From Euryarchaeota archaeon UBA462 (GTDB lineage Archaea > Thermoplasmatota > Poseidoniia > Poseidoniales > Thalassarchaeaceae), in the NCBI GenBank assembly GCA_002506755.1, contig DAYD01000018.1:112132-150538 (forward strand): DNA of 38,407 nucleotides. The letters run 5' to 3'. Below the pieces are notes generated by a model that had not been told where the DNA came from, searched no databases, and saw only the letters and a list, made by a program, of their open reading frames with translations. This document shows, in pieces, positions 1-6,985 of the stretch (the first letter of the stretch is position 1; each line of letters begins with the position of its first letter). The position numbers and the translations under genes are program-made.

Positions 1-23
1 TTCGAATCCTGCCCTCTGCACCA
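1..23 (+). tRNA. tRNA 3' end (partial; identity unknown)
   Basis: The window opens inside a tRNA. The T-loop TTCGAAT is followed by the 3' strand of the T-stem (CCTGC), a 7-nt acceptor strand (CCTCTGC), discriminator A and an encoded CCA. The matching 5' acceptor strand would be GCAGAGG, outside the window. The anticodon is not visible, so the amino acid cannot be assigned. The next gene (lysE-like) converges on it and ends 24 bases later. Confidence 0.85.
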
Positions 24-47
24 ATCAATAAACGGAGCTTGCCATTG

Positions 48-647
48 TTAATGTGGTATCACAAGCCAAGCTGCGACTGCAAAGAGAAGCGCTCCCATTA
101 CTAGATTGAGGGTCTTGGCCGAATCTGGAGTTGTAAAGGCCTTCCTGAGAACTGTTCCGGAGGCGGTCCAAGACAATACGGCAGGCAAGCCGAATCCTAG
201 GTTCAGAAAGATTAGCAAGACTTTGCCTGAGAATCCGGAGCCAAACAGAGTGCCGAAGCTTGTCATTAGCACACCGAAATGAACGTATGCCTTACCATTG
301 ACAAACTGGAGGGCTAATCCGGTTGAAAAGCCCAATCTCTCGTCACTGAGTTCTCCTTCCTCGAGAGGTTTCGAGGTTGCAATCTTGTAAGAAAGGTAAA
401 CAATAAAACCTACTCCTAAATAGGTAATCGCCTCGAATATCCCTCTATTTTCCTCAATAATTCCTGTTGCCCCGGCTACTATGAGTCCTAGAGTGGTCCA
501 GCCTACAGCCATACCAAATATCATAGGGAGTGAGTTTCGGAAACCATGTTGCGAGCCGTGCGCAGCGCAAAGAACATTGTTCGGACCAGGAGTAAAGCAC
601 ATTGGCAATAGGAAAGCTATTGTTGCAACTAATAGATCCGCATCCAC
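48..647 (-). CDS. LysE/RhtB-family amino-acid exporter
   Basis: A 199-residue integral membrane protein of the LysE/RhtB translocator family, which exports amino acids such as threonine, homoserine or lysine. The N-terminus carries the family signature of a first membrane helix leading into a TPGPNN motif (about residues 20-24), followed by GxxxG-rich hydrophobic segments and a short hydrophobic C-terminus; about six membrane helices are expected. Length is typical (about 200 aa). It lies 9 bases after the Cys/Met PLP enzyme and is the last gene of a thrC - PLP enzyme - exporter run, which suggests threonine, homoserine or a related amino acid as cargo. The family call is firm; the substrate is inferred from neighbours only. 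A second, divergent LysE protein lies at 14547-15185. Confidence 0.9.
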   Translation of the reverse strand: MDADLLVATIAFLLPMCFTPGPNNVLCAAHGSQHGFRNSLPMIFGMAVGWTTLGLIVAGATGIIEENRGIFEAITYLGVGFIVYLSYKIATSKPLEEGELSDERLGFSTGLALQFVNGKAYVHFGVLMTSFGTLFGSGFSGKVLLIFLNLGFGLPAVLSWTASGTVLRKAFTTPDSAKTLNLVMGALLFAVAAWLVIPH

Positions 648-656
648 TTAATCACC

Positions 657-1847
657 CTATTGTGATTGGCTGGAAATGAGAGCTTGGTCTAAATCGTACC
701 ATAAATCTTCTACATTCTCAATCCCCACGCTCATTCTGACAAACCCCGGAAGTATTCCCGCTTCCAACCGAACATCCTCTGGAACGAACATATGACTTGT
801 GTTGAAAGGGCATTGTACGAGGCTCTCAACCCCCCCAAGGCTTGTTGCCTCGAAGACAATCTCGAGTTCTCTGACAAAATCTAAAGCGGCCTGATCACCT
901 CCTTTGACCGAGAAAGAAAGCATTCCTGTTCCTCTTGGAACCACTCTAGACGCTACATCGTGATCAGGATCATTTGGAAGGGAAGGATGGTTTACACTGG
1001 TGATTGCCGGATGATCTTTCAGTCTCATTGCGAGCTCTGCGGCATTCGAGGCGTGAATGGGCATTCTCGCATGAAGTGTTCTCATGCCTCTCTCCAAGAG
1101 ATAGCACATCTGGGGATCTGCCGCACCTCCAAGGCTTTTCTTTAGGTTGAAGACTGATTTTATGAGGTCTCCACGGCCAACCACTATTCCAGCGGTTAGG
1201 TCTGTATGCCCATTGAGAAACTTAGTTCCTGAGTGAATAACTAAGTCAAAGCCCATTTCCAAAGGCCTGCATGCCCAAGGGGTTGCAAAAGTATTGTCAA
1301 CGATGGATATTAGTCCATGATTTTTAGCTATTTTAGCCATTTCCACTATGTCGCATACCTTTAGAGTAGGATTTGTTATCGTCTCGACGTAAAGCACCTT
1401 AGTATTCTCATTTATGGCAGCCTCGAATGAAGAAGGGTCTCTAAGATCCGCCATTGAAACCCCGATTCCTAGTCTGGGAAGTTCTGAAGTCATCAATGCA
1501 TAGGTACCCCCATAGATATCTGCGGATGTGACGATATGGTCCCCCTGTGATAGCTGGGAAAGTAGTGTTGTGGATATTGCAGCCATTCCACTACCAAAGG
1601 TTTCGCCGTCGTCAGCACCTTCTAGGGCAGCAACCTTGGCCGAAACTGCCTCCGAGTTAATACTTGAGTATCGGCTGTAAGTAAGGGTATGGTGTCCTCC
1701 AGTCTCTTTCCATTTCTTATATCGGTCATCGGATAGTTTGTAGGTGGAGGTGGTAAATATCGGTGTAATTGGGGATCCTTCCATGTGGTTGGTCCCTGAC
1801 CAAACCACTCTTGTCCCGAACTTTCTATCTGAGAATTTGTCTTCCAT
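657..1847 (-). CDS. Cys/Met metabolism PLP enzyme (cystathionine gamma-synthase/lyase-like)
   Basis: A 396-residue fold-type I PLP enzyme of the trans-sulfuration family (cystathionine gamma-synthase, O-acylhomoserine sulfhydrylase, cystathionine lyases, methionine gamma-lyase). Visible features are the YSRYSSIN segment (near 57-64, corresponding to the usual YSRxxNPT), the GSGMAA cofactor loop (85-90), VDNTFATP with the pyridine-binding Asp at 184, and SGTKFLNGH with the Schiff-base Lys at about 209. Length is normal. The start follows a GGAGG-like stretch, although the spacing is very short. It lies between threonine synthase and a LysE exporter on the same strand, pointing to use of a homoserine ester or related substrate in methionine or cysteine metabolism. 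Synthase and lyase activities cannot be told apart from the sequence alone, so no symbol is given. Confidence 0.93.
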   Translation of the reverse strand: MEDKFSDRKFGTRVVWSGTNHMEGSPITPIFTTSTYKLSDDRYKKWKETGGHHTLTYSRYSSINSEAVSAKVAALEGADDGETFGSGMAAISTTLLSQLSQGDHIVTSADIYGGTYALMTSELPRLGIGVSMADLRDPSSFEAAINENTKVLYVETITNPTLKVCDIVEMAKIAKNHGLISIVDNTFATPWACRPLEMGFDLVIHSGTKFLNGHTDLTAGIVVGRGDLIKSVFNLKKSLGGAADPQMCYLLERGMRTLHARMPIHASNAAELAMRLKDHPAITSVNHPSLPNDPDHDVASRVVPRGTGMLSFSVKGGDQAALDFVRELEIVFEATSLGGVESLVQCPFNTSHMFVPEDVRLEAGILPGFVRMSVGIENVEDLWYDLDQALISSQSQ

Positions 1848-1880
1848 GCCTCCGCATTGGCCTACAAGAAATAACTGTGC

Positions 1881-2969
1881 TCATTGAATTCCAATAGCAT
1901 CGAGGACCGATTGTATATCAGATTCCACAACCAATGATTTGGTATTGGAGTTCTCTATTGCGATTGCGGGATCTTTTAGACCATGTCCAGTCACAGTAAC
2001 CACAACAGTAGAGCCATCGGGAATTTTCCCTCTTGCCTTACTTTTAACGATTCCAGCAATTCCTGCTGCAGAAGCCGGCTCAACAAAGAGTCCCTCTGTA
2101 CGAGCAAGCATTCTATGTGCGTCCAAAATTTCATCGTCCGAGACAGTGCCAATATGTCCTGAGGACTCCTCTGATGCTTTTACAGCCATTTTCCAACTAG
2201 CAGGGTTGCCAATTCTGATTGCCGTAGCGATGGTCTCGGGTCTTTCGACTACCCGGCCCTCAACAATCGGAGCTGCCCCCTCTGCTTGCCAGCCCATCAT
2301 TATTGGAAGCCCCGACGAGGTGCCTTGGTCTCTGTATTCGTTGTAGCCCATCCAATACGACGTGATATTTCCAGCGTTTCCTACAGGAAGAAAATGCATG
2401 TCTGGGGCATCTCCAAGAGAGTCACACACTTCGAACGCCCCGGTTTTCTGACCTTGTATTCTGAATGGATTGATGCTGTTGACTATCTCAATGTCATCCC
2501 TAAGTCCAAGTTCTCTAACCAGCTTCAGTGCGTCGTCGAAGTTTCCTTTGACCTCAATGGTCCTGGCGCCGTGGATAAGAGCTTGAGCCATTTTCCCATA
2601 CGATATCTTCCCCTCCGGGATTAGCACTACGCATGTAAGCCCTGCCCGGGCAGCGTAGGCAGCGGCAGATGCGCTCGTATTTCCTGTACTTGCACACACT
2701 ATTGCACTGACTCCTTTCTCGACTGCCTTAGTCACGGCAAGTGTCATACCTCTATCCTTGAACGAAGCCGTTGGATTGAGGCCCTCATACTTCACGAATA
2801 GTCTGAATCCTCCTCCTATTGCATCCACTAAGTTGTGTGATTCTATGAGTGGGGTGTTCCCTTCGTTCAGTGAAATTATGCATGTTTCATCCGTGACGGG
2901 CAGGAATCTGCGATACCTCTGGATGACGCCATGACCCCCCATAAGCAGTTGCGGGCCCCAATGATGCAT
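1881..2969 (-). CDS. thrC: threonine synthase
   Basis: A 362-residue PLP enzyme of fold-type II, expected to convert O-phosphohomoserine to threonine. Features: EGNTPLIES near 36-44, NPTASFKDRG with the PLP Lys at about residue 71, CASTGNTSASAAAYAA (asparagine loop, near 112-127) and the phosphate-cradling VGNAGN motif near 196-201. It lacks the long N-terminal extension of yeast/E. coli-type enzymes and matches the short (about 350 aa) type of archaea and Bacillus. It leads a three-gene run with a Cys/Met PLP enzyme and a LysE exporter, all drawing on homoserine-derived metabolites. A TTAA element about 27 bases upstream of the ATG suggests a leaderless transcript. Confidence 0.94.
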   Translation of the reverse strand: MHHWGPQLLMGGHGVIQRYRRFLPVTDETCIISLNEGNTPLIESHNLVDAIGGGFRLFVKYEGLNPTASFKDRGMTLAVTKAVEKGVSAIVCASTGNTSASAAAYAARAGLTCVVLIPEGKISYGKMAQALIHGARTIEVKGNFDDALKLVRELGLRDDIEIVNSINPFRIQGQKTGAFEVCDSLGDAPDMHFLPVGNAGNITSYWMGYNEYRDQGTSSGLPIMMGWQAEGAAPIVEGRVVERPETIATAIRIGNPASWKMAVKASEESSGHIGTVSDDEILDAHRMLARTEGLFVEPASAAGIAGIVKSKARGKIPDGSTVVVTVTGHGLKDPAIAIENSNTKSLVVESDIQSVLDAIGIQ

Positions 2970-2990
2970 GAACCTGCCCTAAGCAAGGTT

Positions 2991-3000
2991 GTGATTAAGA
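2991..3000. promoter_or_regulatory. possible shared (bidirectional) TATA-like element
   Basis: GTGATTAAGA lies in the 35-base gap between divergent genes. The self-complementary core TTAA (2995-2998) is about 27 bases from the thrC ATG on the minus strand and about 27 bases from ATG 3023, an in-frame start of the plus-strand gene. This is the spacing expected between an archaeal TATA box and the start of a leaderless message. The position is seen; promoter function is inferred. Confidence 0.4.
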
Positions 3001-3004
3001 CTGA

Positions 3005-3700
3005 ATGTCCTCACCGTGGACCATGGACAATCAGATATTCTACTCATTGGGGATGGGGATTTACGTCATGGTGGTCCTCTTCGCAACGAAAATTCCCTAT
3101 GACATGATGATTTCAAGAGGTGTTGAAGACATCAGAGCTGTCTATTACAACAGGAAGATAGTACACATGATGGCAGGTGGGGTTGGTTCTCTTTGTGTCC
3201 CGGTTTTGTTTGTGGACTACTGGTACCCTTTGGTTTGTGGAATACTTCTCACCGTCTTCACATATGCAGCCCATGCAAGCGGAACTAGGATGTTTTGGTT
3301 TCAAACTGATCAGAATCAAAACGATGTCAAGTTTACTCTAATGTGGTGGACATCAATCACGATGATCTGGGTGTTAGTCGGGGATCCTTGGTTGGCGATA
3401 GTGCCCTCCCTGTTCATGGCATTTGGCGATGGTGTCACCGGAGTTGTCCGAAATGCAGTGATTAAGAAGAGGTCAAAGAGTCCGATCGGAAATGTATTCA
3501 TGTTCATTGTTAGTGCCCCTTTAGGTTGGATCGTGGCTGGAATGGGTGATCCTTCGATTCCTGTATGGGGCTTGATTTCTGCAGCAATAGCCACTTTTGT
3601 CGAGCGGTACGAATTCGGACCGATAGATGATAACATCCTGATTACGGTCTTTGCAACGGCCGTATTAATGCTGGGAGTCGAGGTTGGCCCTATCTTCTGA
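3005..3700 (+). CDS. dolichol/phytol kinase-like CTP-dependent membrane enzyme
   Basis: A 231-residue polytopic membrane protein resembling the dolichol kinase / phytol kinase / CDP-diglyceride synthase-like family, which moves phosphate or cytidylyl groups onto lipid alcohols or phosphates. Family-like motifs are NRKIVHMMAGG (about 48-58), MAFGDGVTGVVR (about 138-149) and KKRSKSPIGN (about 153-162), set between hydrophobic segments (about six to seven helices). The ATG at 3005 gives the longest protein; ATG 3023 (residue 7) is equally possible and is better placed relative to the TTAA element at 2995. A likely role is phosphorylation of a polyprenol for glycosylation or of an isoprenoid lipid intermediate; the substrate is unknown. 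The 3' end overlaps the convergent yczE-like gene by 36 bases. Confidence 0.75.
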   Translation: MSSPWTMDNQIFYSLGMGIYVMVVLFATKIPYDMMISRGVEDIRAVYYNRKIVHMMAGGVGSLCVPVLFVDYWYPLVCGILLTVFTYAAHASGTRMFWFQTDQNQNDVKFTLMWWTSITMIWVLVGDPWLAIVPSLFMAFGDGVTGVVRNAVIKKRSKSPIGNVFMFIVSAPLGWIVAGMGDPSIPVWGLISAAIATFVERYEFGPIDDNILITVFATAVLMLGVEVGPIF

Positions 3701-4381
3701 GCCAATTCTTTCAGCTATGGCCAAGCACGAAGCGACCACTGGGCCTATTGCTAAAGCGAACATCAAAGTGCCAATCCATGCTGTACCACCCAACATATAC
3801 CCAATCAAAAGGACTGAGGCTTCGATTGTTATTCTAACCCTGCCAATGGGAACGCCGGTGACTCGTTGAATTCCAGTCATCCAACCATCCCTTGGTCCAG
3901 GGCCCAGATTGGAGGTCAGATACATGGCGCTACCGATTCCAACGAGGATAATTCCCGAGGAGGCCATTAGAATTGAGCCCAATAAGGTCTCAGGTTGAGG
4001 TAATATTGGGACCATAACATGTATTGTTAGGGCGATTATTATTGCATTAAGGATCGTTCCAATTCCAGGAGTCTCCTTGATTGGTATCCAGAGGAACATT
4101 ACAGCAACGCTCACTATAAAAGTAGCCTCTCCGACTGTCCAAGTTTCAGCATAGTTTGAGATTCCTTCTGCTAGAACGGTCCATGGAGTGTTGCCAATAC
4201 CAGCAGCTATGAGTAGTGAGTCGCCAAGGCCGAATAGAATTTCTCCAAACACCAGAATGGCCAATGTAGAGCTCTTTGGACTCAAGGACATTGGATCTGG
4301 AGAGCTCCACCAAACGGTTGGTACCTTCTTGGCAGGTCGAAGGATTTCCAAAAGATCCATGTTCCACGAAAGGCGTCTCAT
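3665..4381 (-). CDS. YczE/YyaS-family membrane protein
   Basis: A membrane protein of about 238 residues with the hallmark of the YczE/YyaS family: an LGPGPRDGWMTG motif followed by G.P.GRVR.TIE and a GTLMFALAIGPV segment. About five hydrophobic segments are visible. Some family members are linked to export or regulation of small molecules, but the biochemical role is not settled. I chose the ATG at 4381 because it overlaps the cutA stop as ATGA, a usual coupling arrangement; a longer reading frame reaches 4426 but runs inside cutA. The 3' end overlaps the opposite-strand lipid-kinase-like gene by 36 bases. Confidence 0.8.
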   Translation of the reverse strand: MRRLSWNMDLLEILRPAKKVPTVWWSSPDPMSLSPKSSTLAILVFGEILFGLGDSLLIAAGIGNTPWTVLAEGISNYAETWTVGEATFIVSVAVMFLWIPIKETPGIGTILNAIIIALTIHVMVPILPQPETLLGSILMASSGIILVGIGSAMYLTSNLGPGPRDGWMTGIQRVTGVPIGRVRITIEASVLLIGYMLGGTAWIGTLMFALAIGPVVASCLAIAERIGSEDRANLDSQH

Positions 4382-4692
4382 GCTTGAACCCAATCGTAGT
4401 ATTCTTTCGTAGACTGGGCAGACCACCAGATAATCTGTGGAAGCTCATATGGGTGTTTGGATATAATTTCAGAAATTAATTTATTTTTTTTCGGCTCAGA
4501 GGTCGTTATTTGTACATTCCATTCCGGAATATTCTGAGTTCTTTCATCCCATCGAAAAATGGAGTTGGTTCTTTTTACCTCCACGCAAGCAGCTAGATTT
4601 GAGTCGATTATTGGTTGGCACCACATTCCCACTTCTGCTTCATTCATTTCTCCAGATAGAGTTGTCTGAACTATCCACACGGTCTCACTCAT
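4378..4692 (-). CDS. cutA: CutA1-like divalent cation tolerance protein
   Basis: A 104-residue protein of the CutA1 family, small trimeric cytosolic proteins of ferredoxin-like fold associated with metal tolerance. The N-terminus reads as the family's first beta strand (WIVQTTLSG), followed by the LAACVEVKR segment, a central W.V.ITTSE strand, and the ELPQIIWW segment matching the conserved helix-strand near the C-terminus (commonly YExPEIxxxP). Length fits the family (about 105 aa). The stop overlaps the start of the yczE-like gene (ATGA), so the two are probably cotranscribed. The exact physiological role of CutA1 is unclear even in model organisms. Confidence 0.85.
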   Translation of the reverse strand: MSETVWIVQTTLSGEMNEAEVGMWCQPIIDSNLAACVEVKRTNSIFRWDERTQNIPEWNVQITTSEPKKNKLISEIISKHPYELPQIIWWSAQSTKEYYDWVQA

Positions 4693-4768
4693 AGAGGGTC
4701 CTAGTGTCGGTTACTGAAGAACTCCATGGCATAATTTGAATGATGAGTGCCCATGTGGATATTTCATT

Positions 4769-6127
4769 ATGGAGTCTTGGAGCGAGCCGATAGAAACTGG
4801 TGAGGTCCCTCCAGACGGGTCAATTTTTGATGTGATCGTGGTCGGAGGAGGGCCCAGTGGATCGGCAGCTGCCGCTTACAACGCCATGAACGGCTGTAAG
4901 GTACTACTCATCGAGAAGGAAGTCTGGCCAAGAGACAAAGTCTGCGGTGACGCTGTAGGTGGCAAATCACTTTCCCATGTGAAGGAGCTCGGAGTAAAGG
5001 AAATGGTGGAAAAAACGCCTCATTTCATGGTTGATTCGATAGTTTTCGGAAGTGCCAATGGAAATTCGGTAAAGGTGATGCTGCCTCAAGATGAGTTTGA
5101 GAAAAAGATGGCAGGGTACTCTCTACCTAGGCTCCAGTTTGACTATATGATGTTCAAGAAAGCGACAGAAATTGTGTTGGAGAACCGAGGTGCGGTAATT
5201 CAAGGATTCAGCGTAAACGATGTACACGATGACAAACAGCGCATAACGGGAGTCTCGGGTCGGTTTGGTAAGCGTGGCGAGGAGGGGCCGACGTTGACCT
5301 ACTCTGCCTCATTGACGATCGGAGCTGGAGGCTATAGGTGTCCCGTTTCCACCAAGCTGGTTGAAGATTTACACGGAGAGCCCATGAGAGATGATGACCA
5401 TTATTGCGGGGGATACAGAGAGTACTGGGAGAACGTGGGCGGGTTTGAGGGTAGCCAAGGACCAATAGAAATTCACTTTATAGAAGAGGTTATTCCGGGA
5501 TACTTTTGGATATTTCCGGTCCAAGAAGGCCTTGTCAATGTGGGGATAGGGATGGTAATATCTGAACAAAGGAAGCAGAAGGGAGCGGACAAATCTCTGA
5601 AGAAGAAGCAGAGATGGGTTATCGAGAATCATCCTGTCTTCAAAGAGAGATTTAAGGACGCAAAACTGGTAAAGGGTTCGGAAAGAGGATGGCAACTTCC
5701 CTTTGGTTCACCTCGTAAATCGCCCCCATCCTACCAACCTAGAAGATCAGCAGGAGCAGGGGTCATGTGCGTTGGAGATGCTGCGAGTCTTGTAGATCCA
5801 TTCAGTGGCGAAGGAATTGGGAACGGCCTTGTTTCAGCAAAGATGACCTCCAAATACTTCGATAAAGAGCTCCATTCAGAAGGATTTCCCGAGGAGGCGG
5901 CACAGGAATACATGGAAGATCTCTGGAAGACTTTGGGTAAGGAGCTAACTAACTCTTACAGGCTACAGAAGGTGGTAAAGTGGAAGAAAGTGATGAACTG
6001 GTTCGTGGGAAAGGCGTCAAGGAAGAAAGAAATGGGGGACATGCTTACTGGGATGATTGCAGACAAGGAGGCTCAGAAGGCACTTTGGAGTCCTTGGTTC
6101 CTGTTCAAGACTATATTGCTGCCGTGA
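4769..6127 (+). CDS. geranylgeranyl reductase-family FAD oxidoreductase
   Basis: A flavoprotein of about 452 residues of the geranylgeranyl reductase (GGR) family, which in archaea saturates the isoprenoid chains of membrane ether lipids. It has an N-terminal FAD Rossmann motif (VVGGGPSGSAAA, about 25-36), the family motif KVCGDAVGG (about 57-65, containing the conserved Cys), and the second FAD motif CVGDAASLVDPFSGEGIG in the last third. The frame extends to a TTG at 4736; I prefer ATG 4769 because the added 11 residues are unlike the family and an AT-rich element (CATAATTTG, 4729-4737) would then sit upstream. The HAD phosphatase follows after 12 bases and an RND transporter after that, possibly a lipid-handling group. 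The family is clear; reduction of archaeol precursors is inferred from it. Confidence 0.88.
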   Translation: MESWSEPIETGEVPPDGSIFDVIVVGGGPSGSAAAAYNAMNGCKVLLIEKEVWPRDKVCGDAVGGKSLSHVKELGVKEMVEKTPHFMVDSIVFGSANGNSVKVMLPQDEFEKKMAGYSLPRLQFDYMMFKKATEIVLENRGAVIQGFSVNDVHDDKQRITGVSGRFGKRGEEGPTLTYSASLTIGAGGYRCPVSTKLVEDLHGEPMRDDDHYCGGYREYWENVGGFEGSQGPIEIHFIEEVIPGYFWIFPVQEGLVNVGIGMVISEQRKQKGADKSLKKKQRWVIENHPVFKERFKDAKLVKGSERGWQLPFGSPRKSPPSYQPRRSAGAGVMCVGDAASLVDPFSGEGIGNGLVSAKMTSKYFDKELHSEGFPEEAAQEYMEDLWKTLGKELTNSYRLQKVVKWKKVMNWFVGKASRKKEMGDMLTGMIADKEAQKALWSPWFLFKTILLP

Positions 6128-6139
6128 TGTGATATTATC

Positions 6140-6928
6140 GTGGGCGTAAGAATAGACGAGTCTCTTGGTGGAATCGAGGCGGTTTTTCTTGATCTAGATG
6201 GGACAATATACCTAGGAGATTGTCCAATTGATGGGGCGTTAGATTTCCTAGATCGTCTGCAAAATAAACGAATAACCCGTTTTTTCCTTTCCAACAACTC
6301 AAGCAAGTCAGTCGCTCAGTATTTAGGAAAACTACGAAACATGGGCATTACGGCAACCAAGGAAGAGGTGCTTCTATCCACTCACGACCTGATATCATGG
6401 CTTTCTGAGAAGAGAGTGACTAAGACTTACTTAGTTGGGACTGAAGGTATGAGAGAGATGCTTAATCAAAGTGGGTTGGAGACAGAATCCGAAGACCCAG
6501 AGTACGTCGTTCTTGGATACGATACCGAAATTACGTATGAAAAAATATCGACAGCATCAATACATCTTCACAAAGGTGTACCACTGGTTTCTAGCCATCC
6601 CGATATGGTTTGCCCCTCGCCAGACGGTGGGCTACCTGATACTGGGGCTTACATGGCTCTATTCGAAGCCACTACAGGAGTAAAGCCTGTACACGTGTGC
6701 GGTAAGCCAAATAAAGGGATGATACTACACAAAATCCGTCATTTGGGTCTGGATCCCTCCAAATGCGCGATGGTGGGAGATAGGTTGTACACTGACATGG
6801 AGATGGCCGAAAGAGCGGGTGTTCATGGAATACTGGTATTGAGTGGCGAGGCATCTGCCTCCGATCTTGCTTCTAGCAGCCTAAAACCGTCGCTTGTTGT
6901 TGATTCTGTAATGTCTCTGGCGACATAA
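6140..6928 (+). CDS. HAD-IIA hydrolase (NagD/phosphoglycolate phosphatase-like)
   Basis: A 262-residue haloacid dehalogenase phosphatase with all four HAD motifs: FLDLDGT (nucleophile Asp 18, acid Asp 20), LSNNSSKS (about 50-57), the Lys in VCGKPNKGM (189) and MVGDRLYTDMEMA (Asp 214 and 219). Spacing and the C2-type cap between motifs 2 and 3 place it with the NagD / 4-nitrophenyl phosphatase / phosphoglycolate phosphatase group. The start is GTG, 12 bases after the GGR-like gene, so the two are likely cotranscribed. The substrate cannot be told; sugar phosphates, phosphoglycolate, nucleotides or an isoprenyl phosphate are all possible. Confidence 0.88.
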   Translation: MGVRIDESLGGIEAVFLDLDGTIYLGDCPIDGALDFLDRLQNKRITRFFLSNNSSKSVAQYLGKLRNMGITATKEEVLLSTHDLISWLSEKRVTKTYLVGTEGMREMLNQSGLETESEDPEYVVLGYDTEITYEKISTASIHLHKGVPLVSSHPDMVCPSPDGGLPDTGAYMALFEATTGVKPVHVCGKPNKGMILHKIRHLGLDPSKCAMVGDRLYTDMEMAERAGVHGILVLSGEASASDLASSSLKPSLVVDSVMSLAT

Positions 6929-6952
6929 AGTATGTAGCAACGGGGACTACAG

Positions 6953-6963
6953 AATTACATAAG
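6953..6963 (+). promoter_or_regulatory. TATA-like element upstream of the RND transporter
   Basis: AATTACATAAG is centred about 28 bases before the ATG at 6986, the position expected for an archaeal TATA box driving a leaderless or nearly leaderless transcript. The same TACATAAGC core appears upstream of the NCS2 permease (36083-36091), which supports it as a promoter element used in this genome. Confidence 0.5.
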
Positions 6964-6985
6964 CAAAATATGTCGGGGTTGGCTT

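Noticed and set aside
3316..3705. 129-codon minus-strand open frame opposite the lipid-kinase-like gene
   Set aside because: Pro/Thr/Ile-rich shadow without family features; the plus-strand gene has conserved motifs.
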